Assembly: GCA_902806575.1 (NCBI GenBank)
Contig: CADCXD010000005.1
Location: 2,356,001-2,420,000, forward strand
Reading direction: 5' to 3'
DNA length: 64,000 nt
From: Jackrogersella multiformis
Lineage: Eukaryota > Ascomycota > Sordariomycetes > Xylariales > Hypoxylaceae
Each line of letters starts with the position of its first letter. The stretch's first letter is position 1. This document shows, piece after piece, positions 35,755 through 46,938 of the stretch. A program made the translations under genes and the position numbers. The notes under the pieces are model-generated. The model worked only from the letters and a program-made list of their open reading frames with translations. It ran no database searches and had not been told where the DNA came from.

Positions 35755-37468
35755 GGTGATGACGCAGTGTTCTCGAAACACAGATTGATATTAGCCTCGT
35801 AGGCGTTTTATTATCGACTCAAATCGGGACCGGGAGGTAGCTAGGTCTAAGTTGGGAGTTGGAGGGTAGAAGCGATATAAGGCGCGAACGTAGAGCTGAG
35901 CCGTTTATGCGAAGAAGGACCAATGATAAGAAAGGAGCTAAAAGCCAGGAAGGTGCCAGGAGCCAACGAAGAAAGAATCAAGGGCGACCGGGCATTTAGT
36001 TCAGAAAGTTAGAAGTCGGGTCGGGTCAGTGGCGGGTATCACAAAACGAGAAAGCCGTGTCACTAGGTATTGGAGAGTAACTGAGTAACTGGGGATTCGG
36101 AGATCGAAGAAGAATAGATAGAAACAGTAGGAAAGAAAAGAATGAAGATAGATAGTTCGTTGTTCGATTATACCGATGACTGCGGCTGCGTTTGCTACAA
36201 AACCAGAAGACTACTAGATGCGAATGTACAGAATGACACCCGTGGATGATTTAAAAAAAACCAGTACAAATTGTCTCCATATGTTTCCGTCTCGCTCTCG
36301 TTTTTTTACGAATCCCTCACCAATAAAGCACCTGGAAGAAAGCTTGGACAGCAAAAAGGGCAGCTGAAGCTTAAAAATTCATTGGTCCAAGGTCGGACCT
36401 GCAGAGCCCAAGGGGGTTTGGGGACAACGGGGCAATGGGGGGTTTCCTTTGTTTCTAAGGTTTGTACCTAGGCGTGTATATTGTAAGGCACAATACATAC
36501 ATCCACAGGTACATATATATAGTATGTACATACCTAGGTACCTACCTACATGTGCCTAATGTATGGTGGCCTACGCATTTGCTGCAAGCGCCTGGTACTA
36601 CGGAAGTAAGTAACTATTACGTAGTATAAGCTGGAGCCATCATTGGGCGGGTTACATTATGCCCAAGTACCGTATCGGTCCCGCTGACGACATCCATTAG
36701 TGTAATGTACACAGGTAGAGTAAGAAAAAAAAGGTAACTGGGAAGCCCTGTAACAAATCGTTTCATCTGAACTTTTTGGGCGTCGGCCCTGTCGAGCTTT
36801 GGGAGGCACGAGGAGGCACGTAAGTACCTACTAAATAGCCGGGCAGCTGCCGGGGTCATGAGAGGCCTCTTGATTATCGATATTTAATAAGTTCGTACTC
36901 TGTAATTAGATCCCATATTTAGATACCTACATAACCCCATAGGCGGTCAGGTGCATAAAAAGAATCCAAGACAATGCATGCCACTGCTGAAACAGAAAAT
37001 CGATCTCATGAATAAACTCGACGCATCCCGTGGATAGCTTAAGAGGTATGTAACGGATATGCCTACCTCCAAGCCCGTGAATGTTGCCATTCCAACGTTG
37101 TAGATTGCGGGTTCCTTTGATTGATTAGGTGGGTTCAATGGGTTTGTTTTATTTTCTGTGGTGTAACTCTGAGATTAAGAATAAGATATGGACTTGGAGG
37201 TTATCGTATCTACCTAGGGTATCATAGGGAGGTACCTACCTGGTAGCCTACCTAGAGGTAGCCTAGGCAAGTACCTCCTACAGCTTTGTAAGCAGTCGAC
37301 CATATCTTAGGTGTGTAGGTATCTGGGTATTTACTTACCATCACTGTTTCAACCATTTAATCCATCCATGGATCTCCTACCTATCACACGTACCTTACAT
37401 TAGATAGAGACAGACTGAGACTGAGACAACGACACTTATTGAAACTGTTCTATCCTCAGTACCTAGGC
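35755..37468. other. Intergenic region, divergent promoters
   Basis: 1.7 kb between the RhoGAP and dipeptidase genes. The first 500 bp is A/G-rich on the plus strand, consistent with a RhoGAP 5' leader on the minus strand. Palindromic ACCTAGG repeats occur at 36527-36551 and 37210-37280. Frames at 36617-36859 and 36947-37138 (minus) show no domain. Confidence 0.5.
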
Positions 37469-39021
37469 ATGAATGAGAAGGGCATACCGGATGTCGACGA
37501 TTCGACACCCGTTCGTTCTCGACCTTCGTTTGCGAAGAGGGCCATCCTCATTGTTTCATGCACATTATTCATAGCCACGCTGCTACACCCGACTTCGCGA
37601 TGTCATCATCCGTTATCAAAGGCTTATTCTCACTTCCGTCCGAATTCCGTTGAGCAGAGAGTCCAGAAAATCCTCTCGGAAACTCCGTTAATAGGTAGAC
37701 TTAAACTTAGCTCTTCACTCATTTATAAAGTAAACACCACTAATAATCTCTAAGATGGGCATAATGACTTTGCTATATTCATCCGGTTTATGTATAACAA
37801 CCACATCTATAATGAAAACTTCACAAAACCATTCAAGGGGGGCGGCCTACCAATGCACGTCGATCTCCCCAGGTTGAGGGAAGGGCAAAATGGAGGTGCT
37901 TTCTGGAGTGTCTTCACGCCTTGTCCGGAAAACGGCACCGATTTCTCGGATGAGAACTATGCTCCCAGTAGGTAGCGCCGAAGCCTGGTCTGCTAGTATC
38001 CTGATCTAATGGTAGTGAAATAGGCGTCCAGCTCACTCTACAGCAGATCGATCTTATGACTCGGCTGCAGAGTGCTTATTCGGACGACTTCTCCGGGATT
38101 CCTGTAGACTCCAAGTCTGCGATGGCAGCCTTTAAGAAGGGCAAGTTCATCTCGCCGCTGGGGGTCGAGGGCCTCCACCAGATCGGCAACTCGATTGCTA
38201 ATCTGAGGCGCTTTCACGCGATGGGTGTCCGTTATGCCACACTAACGCACAACTGTGGTAACATCTTTGCCGACGCCGCTCTCTGGGAAAACCCTTTTGG
38301 CAAGGCACCTCCAGTATGGGGTGGTGTCTCTCCTAAGGGTAGACAGCTCGTCAACGAGATGAACCGCATTGGTATGATAGTCGACTTGTCCCATGTTAGT
38401 GTGGACACTATGAGGGATGTCTTGGGTGGTAGTGAAGGGTGGGCAGGGAGCAAAGCTCCCGTCATGTTCAGTCATAGCTCTGCCTATTCAGTGTGCCCGC
38501 ACCCTCGCAACGTTCCAGATGATGTGCTTCATCTCGTAAAGGAGAAGAACTCCATTGTTATGGGTATGCTCATGCAAAGCTCCTCTTTTGGGCCTATACT
38601 AATTGTCACAGTAAACTTCGCACCCGATTTCGTCAGTTGTGTCGATAAAGGCGCCGAGAACGGGATTCCTGAGTTCTTTCCCGAGAACAACACCCTCTCC
38701 CATGTAGTCGACCATATTACTTATATCGGCAATTTGATCGGATTTGATCACGTTGGTTTAGGGAGTGACTTTGACGGCATCCCATCCGCACCCGAGGGTT
38801 TGGCCGACGTATCCAAGTACCCAGACCTAATCGCAGAGCTACTGCGCCGTGGAGTCTCAGACGAGGACGCGGGCAAGATTGCAGGCGGCAATATATTACG
38901 TGTCTGGGGAGACGTTGAGAAGGTAGCAGCAAGGTTGCAAGCACAAGGGGAGCCTGTCTTGGAGGACGAGCTGCCGGGCCTGATCGAGGCCGCGGCTTAT
39001 TACCCCGGCATAATGCAATAG
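37469..39021 (+). CDS. Membrane dipeptidase (peptidase family M19)
   Basis: Four exons, 37469-37694, 37755-37967, 38024-38563 and 38612-39021, give 462 residues. A single hydrophobic segment near residues 25-40 after a short charged N-terminus suggests a type II membrane anchor. Metal-site landmarks of M19 are all visible: PLIDGHND (His78, Asp80), GVEGLHQIG with the bridging-type Glu, DLSHVSVDTM, FSHSSAY, and HVGLGSDFDG. These enzymes hydrolyse dipeptides with a binuclear zinc centre. The third intron (48 nt, GTATGC...CACAG) is a multiple of three with no stop, so retention would insert 16 residues; removing it gives IVMVNFAPDF, the family sequence. The gene is convergent with uS13m. Confidence 0.92.
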
Positions 39022-39534
39022 ATGAGACGATATGGCTCAGGTAGGATAAGTTCTTAGCTAGCGAGACGGATTGATACCCGACTCGCTTCTACCTATCTGT
39101 ATATCGTGGTATTCCGGTGACAAGTGCCTGTAGTTTGTTATTGCTCCCAATGAGGTAGGTAGCCAACTTGTCAGAAAAATGGGTTATTGGAGGTCAGGGC
39201 GATAAAAATGGTCGTCATATGATGTCTTACGCATCAGGTAGTGTGATTCAAATCTTAGAAATTTTTGTTCATGTGAGGTATTGTTGAAATTTGCTTCGAA
39301 CCTTCAGTCTTTTTGAATTGTATCTTTCGTATTTAGTTATATAAGGGACGAACATGCTGAGACCATTGTATAGTAAAGATGTTTATTTTCCGACTATCTC
39401 ATTGAATGAATATCGACCGAGAACGAGTCCCACCCCCCTATTCAACGCCTTTCCTTCAGCACTTCAGTAAGGCCAACACTCTAGCATTATTTCGTCCCTG
39501 TAGTTTTATGTCAAGGGCTTCTGCGGCTATGCCA
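39022..39534. other. Intergenic region between convergent genes
   Basis: 510 bp of 3' flanks of the dipeptidase and uS13m genes; AT-rich, no gene and no notable repeat seen. Confidence 0.5.
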
Positions 39535-40063
39535 TTAAATCCTAGATTGTGTGCCTCCTCTCTCGAGACAGTTGAGCTGCCTCGCCGTCTCGATTTGATT
39601 TCTCGTGCGCTGTCCACGTACGGGTAGACCCATAGCATGTCTCCTTCCTCTGTACGCGCCCATATCTCTCAGCCGCTTGATGTTATCCTGCACTATCCGC
39701 CTGGCGTCGTTTTCTATGGTCATGGTAGACAGCTCGGCTGTCAGGGACGTGATCGTCTTCGGGGCAACTGCGCCGAGTCTGGCGAGCGGGTGTATCGTGT
39801 ACTTGGCCAGGATGCGCGACGAAAGTTGTGGCCCGAGGCCGTAGAAAGTTTCAAGAGCTTTCTGTGAGATTCGTTTCCGTTAGAGGTGGCCTTTTTTGAT
39901 TGTGTTTCGTTCTTGCGAAATCAGAAATCATCAGGCTATGGGAAAGTTTACCTTTACCAGTTTCTTCTCGTGGAAGTTGACTCCCATTATGACCACCTGG
40001 AGCAAGTTAGTAGCTATACCGATCGTATAGAGAAGTCTTAGAAGTCTTCGGAGTGCTCACCAT
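39535..40063 (-). CDS. sws2: Mitochondrial small-subunit ribosomal protein uS13m (Sws2)
   Basis: Three exons, 40063-40061, 39996-39952 and 39861-39535, give 126 codons plus stop. Exon 1 codes for the ATG only, directly followed by the donor GTGAGC; exon 2 adds VVIMGVNFHEKKLVK and exon 3 KALETFYGLGPQLSSRI. S13 landmarks are clear: FYGLG, MTIENDARRIVQDNI, RLRDMGAYRGRRHAMGLPVRGQRT. If the first exon were not used, an internal ATG in exon 2 (39987) could start translation with a shorter N-terminus. The protein sits in the head of the mitoribosome small subunit and contacts the large subunit. The residue count fits fungal homologues of about 120. Confidence 0.92.
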
Positions 40064-40588
40064 CTTGGGCGAGTTCGCACAGGAGCGCTGCTAGGTGTGG
40101 TCGCGATATTCCTCAAAGTATTGTGCGGTAATACATAGAAGAGTCAGCGTTTCTCTATTAGTTGCAATTGATGGTCATTGGCTAATCGCGAACCTCAATA
40201 ATCCAATGAATAATCCAATGTCAGTTACTTCGTCAGATAAGCTGATAGGCCTCTAACCGTTAGTGTAGTGGGACCCCGCATTCAATTGTACATACCTACT
40301 ACCTAGGTATGTACCTAGGTACCTAGTACCTATCTAGCCTGTGACGGTGCAGGTGCAGGTGTGGTTTTTGAGTGGTTCAGGGGTCTCCGTGGCTACTTCT
40401 GCAACAGCTCTAGCCGTTGAAACGTTGAAACGTCGCTACAACTCAACTTGTGTGTCCTTTCCATTTCCCTTTCCTATTTCTTTCTTGCCGTTGAAATAGG
40501 TCCAATTTCTTCAGGCTTTCGCAATTATTATATCCCAATCTCTTCCCGATCTGCCTGAGTGGTCCTGATATTATACCATCTCAACACT
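40064..40588. promoter_or_regulatory. Divergent promoter region of uS13m and cyclophilin B
   Basis: 525 bp with three CCAAT-type motifs close together: ATTGG at 40177-40181 and CCAAT at 40203-40207 and 40215-40219. These fit binding sites for the HAP/CBF complex, which is a motif match only. ACCTAGG repeats lie at 40291-40335. The 100 bp before the cyclophilin start is T/C-rich. Confidence 0.4.
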
Positions 40589-41656
40589 ATGTTTAACCTA
40601 CGCCGACTTTTCGTCAGCGGCCTGCTGCTAGCGGGTCTAAGCGCTGTCTGCTTCTCCCAGACAGCCGCTGCGGTCAAGGGGCCAAAGATCACCCACAAGG
40701 TTTACTTCGATATTACGCACGGCGACGAGCCCTTAGGCCGAATTGTAATGGGTCTCTACGGAAAGACTGTTCCTAAGACTGCTGAGAACTTCCGAGCTCT
40801 TGCTACTGGAGAGAAGGGTTTTGGCTACGAAGGCTCCAACTTCCACCGAGTCATCAAGCAGTTCATGATCCAGGGAGGTGACTTCACCAAGGGCGACGGC
40901 ACTGGTGGCAAGTCGAGTAAGTACCAATGGCCCTATCTAAGGAAACGTCAGAAAAAGGTGAACTAATTATTCATTTAAATAGTTTACGGCGAGAAGTTCC
41001 CTGACGAGAACTTCAAGCTAAAGCACTCCAAGGAGGGTCTCTTGTCGATGGCAAATGCTGGCAAGGATACCAATGGCTCTCAGTTCTTCATCACTACCGT
41101 CATTACCTCGTAAGACTCCCTCCCAATTTGATAATACACGCGAGATAGAAAGAGAAACAGGGCATGGGCTAATCATAACCTAGGTGGCTCGATGGAAAGC
41201 ACGTGGTATTTGGCGAGGTGCTCGAGGGCATGGACATTGTGAAGAAGATTGAGGCGGCCAAGACCAAGCCCGGTGACAAGCCGGAACAGGTGGTCAAGAT
41301 TGCTAAGAGCGGAGAGCTTGAGGTGCCCCCTGAAGGTATCCACGTTGAGCTATAAACACAAAATCCCAAGCTGTCCTCGTCTCGCCTTCCTCCGTCGGTC
41401 GTTTTCTTACTGATACCTCTATCACGCGGCTCCAGGTTTAAACGGACATTCCGAGTGGGCAGCAGGATATTCAAACGAAGAGAGCGTATCGACTGAGACA
41501 ACCGGCACTGGGACGGCTGCTCCCTCTGCTGGATGGTCTGTCTTCCAAAAAGCTTTCTTCTTTGGTATTATCCTAGCCGCATTTGCACTCTACCTGCGAT
41601 TGTCAAAGCAGAGAAGCGCGCACGAGGACGCAGCTTACGAGAAGACGATGGTTTAG
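40589..41656 (+). CDS. cypB: Cyclophilin B, ER peptidyl-prolyl cis-trans isomerase, with two possible C-termini
   Basis: Four exons, 40589-40916, 40983-41109, 41184-41335 and 41436-41656, give 275 residues. A signal peptide (LFVSGLLLAGLSAVCF) precedes a complete cyclophilin domain: FHRVIKQFMIQGGDF carries the catalytic Arg, then MANAGKDTNGSQFFIT and WLDGKHVVFGEV. The spliced form adds a Ser/Thr/Gly-rich linker, one membrane span (about 242-257) and a short basic/acidic tail. If the last intron (41336-41435, weak donor GTATCC) is kept, translation stops at 41355, giving 208 residues ending GIHVEL, an HxEL-type ER-retention signal and the usual end of soluble fungal cyclophilin B. So one gene may make a soluble lumenal and a membrane-anchored isomerase. 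Expression of either form cannot be seen from sequence. Confidence 0.92.
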
Positions 41657-41923
41657 ATGATTATTGGATTTATAGTTCTAAAAATAAAACAGATGATGAT
41701 GCATTTAGTATAAGAATGCTGTTTCGCTAAATACACTATCTTCCTAGGTAGGTATACGTGCGTGTTGTACCTGTTCTTGATATATATATATAATTATCTC
41801 TATCACGTGTGACTTATATATATAAAAACTTTGTAAATTTCGGCGCCAGTCAAATTCTAAGCCTCAAGAAACCCCAGAAAAAGTTTTCTTACTACCTCGA
41901 GCACAACCCAACCACGCGACGAG

Positions 41924-42507
41924 ATGAAGGTCCTAAGTCTCAATTTCTTGACCTGCGCGGTCAAGGCGTGCAAGAGCTCATCGAATTCTTACCCACTGCA
42001 CCCGAAAGACGCAGAGCTGGTACAGGACGACATCGACGTGAACGCCCAACTCCTGATAAATCTGCTGCCCCGCATCGACTGGACGGCGCTGTCCACCACC
42101 GCTACAGAGGTATGTATTTCTTCTTTTTATTTTTCTTCTCGTTTACAGGCGACTCTTAAGAGCACATCATTGTCATTATATAATCATGATCGCAACGAAT
42201 AAAACCATCACATGTCATCCGCCCCTCGTTTGAGCCCTACAAACCGAGCCAAACCTTTACATATATATTTTTAGAGAAACGAGAACAAAGAACTAAACAT
42301 CTCGACTAGCTCGGGTTCCCGGCTCTGCCGTCCCAGCCGCCGTCGGCGGAGGAGCTGCAGGGCGACGAGAAGGCGCTCAAGGACCTGCACAACCTGCTCG
42401 TGGAGACGCAGATCATGGAGGGCAAGCTCGTGTGCGGGAACTGCGGCCACGAGTACGCCGTCAGGGAGGGCATCGCCAATTTCCTCCTGCCCAGTCACTT
42501 GGTCTGA
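41924..42507 (+). CDS. trm112: Trm112, methyltransferase-activating zinc-finger subunit
   Basis: Two exons, 41924-42109 and 42310-42507, give 127 residues, the normal length. Landmarks are MKVLSLNFLTCAVKAC at the start, LLINLLPRIDWTAL, and the C-terminal GKLVCGNCGHEYAVREGIANFLLP with the CxxC zinc motif. Trm112 partners with several methyltransferases that modify tRNA, rRNA and release factor eRF1. The intron is 200 nt, one of the longest in the window. It shares a functional theme with trm140 and the ribosome-biogenesis genes nearby, though Trm140 is not a known Trm112 client. Confidence 0.94.
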
Positions 42508-42902
42508 TGGAGTTCTGGCTGTGATGCTGGCTCACTGTCTACTTACCTAGATGAGCTTGGGAGCTTGGGACGGGGTGGAGGGTGGATGCTGCTCCTATCT
42601 AAGCAGGCGCAAGCCTTGGAGGCATGGGGAGGCGTTTGGAGTCGAGCTAGGACAAGAAAACTAGGCGTATGTGGCTCTACGCATGGCGGGAGAAAAGGGG
42701 AAAATCCGTGGTCGATTCGATTCGATTCTAGTTGCATATATCTACAGTCTCCTTCCATCGATAAATGATGCCTGCCATGACGAAGTCTCATTCAACTTCT
42801 ATGCTACCCATTACCCGGACTTCAATGACACAATACGTAGTACACGGCATGAATTACAGCCTTGAATACACCATTCGACTGAACTAATTCGGGTTGTTCC
42901 GT
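42508..42902. other. Intergenic region between convergent genes
   Basis: 395 bp of 3' flanks of trm112 and the VOA1/BIG1-like gene; no gene and no repeat of note. Confidence 0.5.
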
Positions 42903-43891
42903 CTACTGCTGCTTCTTCTGCGCGGCAGGGCCCATCTCCTTATCGAACGCGCCGTAGGGGACCTCGAGACTAGCAACTGCAGAGATGCCGGCGTACAGAA
43001 TAGACATGAGGATGACGAAAGCGATTAGACCCGTGAAGATGCCTGCTTGGTTGTTAGTGTGAGGGCCTAATCGTGAGTAGCAAACATGTTGGGCTGACCT
43101 GGAGTGAAGAATTGGTACTTCTCAAACAAAGGCAGGTTGCGGGTCCTGTTGGCAGCCCTCTGTTGGGTAAGACGTAGGTCCCTCTTTAGCTCCGTGTGTA
43201 CGGCGTCCTGGAACTCAGCGTTATACGTCTGGGGTATCTCCTTTCGTGGACCACCGATGTAAATGATTGTATAGGAGCCCTCTCTCTCGTATTGCTCGAG
43301 AACCATACCAAGCTCATCGTCTGTATCTCATCTATTAGCATTGTCGTCTTCCACATGTGCCAAATAAAATAGTTACCGTTGTCCTTCAGTGTCCGGGCAC
43401 CATTGACTGACGGAAGGGGAGCGAGTTCGAGCTCATCAATAAATGGCTGCACCCCATTGCAAGATTTCTGAATATATCCTGATATCTCCTTTAGGTTCAG
43501 CTGTCCGGCCACCTCCGCCACGGTATGACGAGTCTGGGCATTTTCTAAAGATCGACGGAGGTTCGGTACTGCGTCCTTCGCGCTCAAATCGCCTGCGTTG
43601 AGATTCGGTTGGGAGACGATGAGATACCGATCGGTCGGGCATCCCGAGAGGATCTGCTGGATAGAGCTGTAAACTTGCTCGTTGGACCGTAATAGCTGAT
43701 TTTCCGCTGATAGCTTCAATCTAATTGGTATACGCGATTAGCTACTATGTCTTATATATGAGTAGAACAGATTATTGGCGTCAAGTTACGTACTGGGCCG
43801 TCGAGAAGAGAATGAAAGGGGAAGAGTCTGAGAACGCGTTCGCAGAAGCGCAGCAAGCTGCTAGTGCCGCTGCAGCCCGAAAGAGACGCAT
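42903..43891 (-). CDS. VOA1/BIG1-type ER membrane protein (V-ATPase assembly/Ac45 transmembrane family)
   Basis: Four exons, 43891-43794, 43720-43377, 43320-43099 and 43042-42903, give 267 residues. A signal peptide (first 20 residues) leads to FSDSSPFILFSTA, a lumenal domain, one membrane span (GIFTGLIAFVILMSILYAGI, about 222-241) and a short tail ending QKKQQ, a KKxx dilysine ER-retrieval signal. The span and GAFDKEMGP tail match the Ac45/VOA1/BIG1 family. Yeast Voa1 helps assemble the V-ATPase membrane sector in the ER, and Big1 is needed for beta-1,6-glucan; which role applies is not decidable here. Introns are 73, 56 and 56 nt. The gene is divergent from rrp17. Confidence 0.83.
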
Positions 43892-44382
43892 TTTATAATC
43901 GAGCGTCTTGGAAGAATATTTGGTGGTTGTTGTTTTAAGATGATGCGAAGAAGAAATGGGGCTTGAGTTTGAAAGGCTGAAGCTTCACTCCAGAGTCTTT
44001 TCGAAATTGACTTTTGGCTTGTTCAGGACCAGGTAAAGGACGGAAGGTACACACGGCTTGTTCCGTCCTATCAAATGCCCAGGTTCTGCAGCTACGGCGG
44101 CATTTAGGACCTACAGGCTCTGCATGATCCCTGAAAGTGCTGAAACCTAGCAGGTTGGTCGCTGTCACACAAGGCGGGGCCGTCTGAAAGTACTAACTAA
44201 AACGTACCTAAAATTTTAATTATTCGACTCTCAGTTCTCAAAACTTATCAATCCGTCGCGATCAGCATCTGGAAAAAAATTCGAATTTTCTCACTCTTGA
44301 AGTCACATAGTCCACCGACCTTTTTACAATACTGATAAATATCGCAACGATACAAATTGATATTGTTTTATACTTCCCGAGA
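43892..44382. other. Intergenic region, divergent promoters
   Basis: 490 bp between the VOA1/BIG1-like gene and rrp17. The half next to rrp17 is AT-rich. No gene is visible; the minus frame at 43935-44168 has no family resemblance. Confidence 0.5.
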
Positions 44383-45110
44383 ATGTTCGCGCGCCCCCGA
44401 CCGAAGAAGGGCTTGCTCATCCCACCGTCCAAGAAGCGAAAAGTTCAACATTCGGTCGAGGAGATCAAGTTCGACAATGACGCCCGTTCCGACTACCTGA
44501 CCGGATTTCACAAGCGCAAGCTGCAAAGAGTCAAGAATGCGCAAGAGCAGGCTGCGAAACGGGCTCGAGAGGAGAAGATCGAGCTTAGAAAACAGGCATG
44601 TCTATGTGCATGTTATGAAGGGCTAGATTATTGGCATACTAATACGAGTCACTTATACAGGTGCGTGAAGGTCGAAAGCGGGAAGTCGAAGAACACGTCG
44701 AAAACGTCAAGGCGATCCTGAAAGAAGCAGAACAAGCCGGCTATGTGGGCGGAGAAGGAACATCAGAAGACGAGGCGGGGGGTTGGGGAGGTTTTCAAGA
44801 TACACCCGCACTAGAGCCCGTCGATCACGAGGAAGAATACATCGACGAAGAACGATACACTACGGTGACGATAGAGTCGGTAAATGTGTCAAAGGATGGA
44901 TTATCAAGCTCTAAGCCGGACGAAGACTCGACCGAAGGGGATGAAGATACGACAGCTAAGGAAAATCCTCAACGTCCTCCAGGGAGTCAAGAGAAAACTA
45001 GGCTGCCCCAAAAGAAGAAACCAAAGTTCAGGTACGAGACGAAGTCAGAAAGACAACTAACTCGTAAGAAAGAGAAAGCCGCCAAAAGCAGAAAGAAACC
45101 ACGCGGTTGA
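44383..45110 (+). CDS. rrp17: Rrp17/Nol12 ribosome-biogenesis exonuclease family
   Basis: Two exons, 44383-44595 and 44661-45110, give 220 residues. The N-terminal half carries the Nol12 block: EEIKFDNDARSDYLTGFHKRK, then a Lys/Arg/Glu helix (EQAAKRAREEKIELRKQVREGRKREVEEHV). The C-terminal half is acidic, then basic (RYETKSERQLTRKKEKAAKS). Yeast Rrp17 is a 5'-3' exonuclease in 60S pre-ribosomes. The intron has no usable GT donor; the frame and the block continue only with a GC-AG intron (CAG|GCATGT...TACAG, 65 nt), since every nearby GT site leads to a stop after the acceptor. Confidence 0.9.
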
Positions 45111-45391
45111 TTACTGCATTCTCTAGCCAGCCGTCTCGTAGGCTTTGCTGTTGCAAATACCACATATAAGTCCACCATACAATAAACATGCCCTAAACTT
45201 GACTTCTCTTCAATATCCGCCACAGCTTTGCCTTTGCCTTCCTTCTTGAGATCGAAAGTAGAGTCGGTCGCCAACTATGCCTCCCCGCGTAGGTTGACAC
45301 AATACCGGTGTTGGGAAAAGAAATTCAAAGCTTCCTCCAAAGCACATCCTCAATGTCTTGCGACGGCGGTCTCGACGAAGGTAATACCGGA

Positions 45392-46134
45392 TTAGATGTT
45401 GCCGATCTCGTTCTGGAGGTCTTCGAATTCCTTCTGGAGGCTCGCGTGCTTCTTGGCCATCTCCTCGTACTTGCCCTCCCACTGGTCGCGCTCGTTCTCC
45501 AACGCCTGTACCTTGCGCTCGAAATGGCCGGCTTTTACGTCAGTCTGGCGAAGCCTGCAGGTTATAGTTGTCAGCGACCCATGCGGTGCCGTGCCGTCTT
45601 ACGTTTTTAGCGTAGTTCGTGGTTTATGTGGGTACTTACTTCTCATTTGTCTCTCGGAGAGTCTTGTCTGCCTCTTCGGCCTCTTCCTCAAGCAGCTGAA
45701 GTCTACGTTGGAGGGTTTCGTTGTGCGTACCGTGTTGCAGGCCCTCATCCGCAGCCTTCTTCAAGTCCTTGATGGTGGTGTCCATCTTCTCGTTCTCAGA
45801 TTCCAGAAGGCCATTCTTGTGGGACAGGGAGGTGATCTCTTGCTCCTTGGCGAGGTTCTCCTGCTCGAGAGCCTTGACCTTAGCCTGCAACTCTTCGACT
45901 TTGGAAGATGACTCGTCAGCCTCCAGACGGAGCTGGTTCATTTTCTAAAGGAGGAACCATAGTTAATATTGCCGTAAATATACAAATAAATATTAATCAA
46001 TATCCTACGACGCTGCGCTGGTAGACACTAGAAGTCGTCGCCTCGCAAGCTCTTTAAAAGCGCGTTATACCGATGGTGGGGTAAAGGGGAAACTTGACAT
46101 GTTATCAACTCACCTCTCTGATGCGGTCCGCCAT
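45392..46134 (-). CDS. tpm1: Tropomyosin
   Basis: Three exons, 46134-46114, 45944-45640 and 45554-45392, give 162 residues, the standard fungal length. The sequence is an uninterrupted heptad coiled coil with no prolines: MADRIREKMNQLRLEADES at the start, KEQEITSLSHKN, LLEEEAEEADKTLRETNEK, then VKAGHFERKVQALENERDQW and an LQNEIGNI end. Tropomyosin coats actin cables and protects them during polarised growth. The first exon codes for seven residues only, and the 169-nt first intron keeps frame with GAG|AAA ATG. Conservation of the splice phase is why I prefer the ATG at 46134 over an internal Met. Confidence 0.95.
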
Positions 46135-46938
46135 CTTGAACTAGGTGTGATATTTAGAGTAAGAGCCAAGGGGTAAAAGACGAGATGGTTGATCGAGTGC
46201 CGGTGAAGCAGATGATGCGTGCTGGATTAGGTAGGCAACGAACGGAGACTTGGTGGTTTGGAGAGAATAAAGGGAAAGAGAAACTCGTTGAATGATTGAT
46301 CGACTCACTGGATGGATAGAGGTGGAATTTCATATGCCCAAGGTCAGCGTGGGTTGGTACCCAGATTGCCCCGCCTTCCCTATGGATTGCCCTGGAAAGT
46401 GACCGATAGGGGATAGAGGGACCCGTCTCATGATTGGTTTTGGGTGTACAGTGCAGTTAAGTTTGTCGCAAGTGGGTCTGTTATGAAATTCTGGTGAGGG
46501 ATGCACAGTCTACATACTAGATTATGCACACCGTACCAAACTCCATCATACCTAGATTCATAACTGAGTAAATTATGTAAATCCAGTTGCTTTGCCAACT
46601 ACCGTGGAACCCCAAAATAGTTAGAACAACATTTAAAGCAATCCATTCTTGAGGAAATTACGACCTCTAGAAACTTGGAACAAGCCAAACCTTGGTCCCG
46701 TACTTTAATAATTCTCCAATCATCGACCGTTCAACTTCATATTTCGGTATCTCTCCTTGAATTGCATAGTACTGGAATACATCTCTGTGTTAATGAGGAG
46801 ATACGTCAACAACTCCGACGTAAACATACCAATTGCAACAACACATGTAATTATCCGGATCTAATTACCACCTGTTCAATACCTAGGTAGTCTGGTATAA
46901 CGAGCTCTTGTCTGCTCTAACAGACAACCTTGCCTGCA
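46135..46938. other. Intergenic region, divergent promoters
   Basis: 800 bp between tropomyosin and the securin-like gene. The first 130 bp is G/A-rich (likely the tropomyosin 5' leader on the minus strand). No gene is visible. Confidence 0.5.

Noticed and set aside
45308..45911. Plus-strand frames of 100 and 171 codons
   Set aside because: Antisense to tropomyosin, whose coiled coil gives leucine/serine-rich translations on the other strand.
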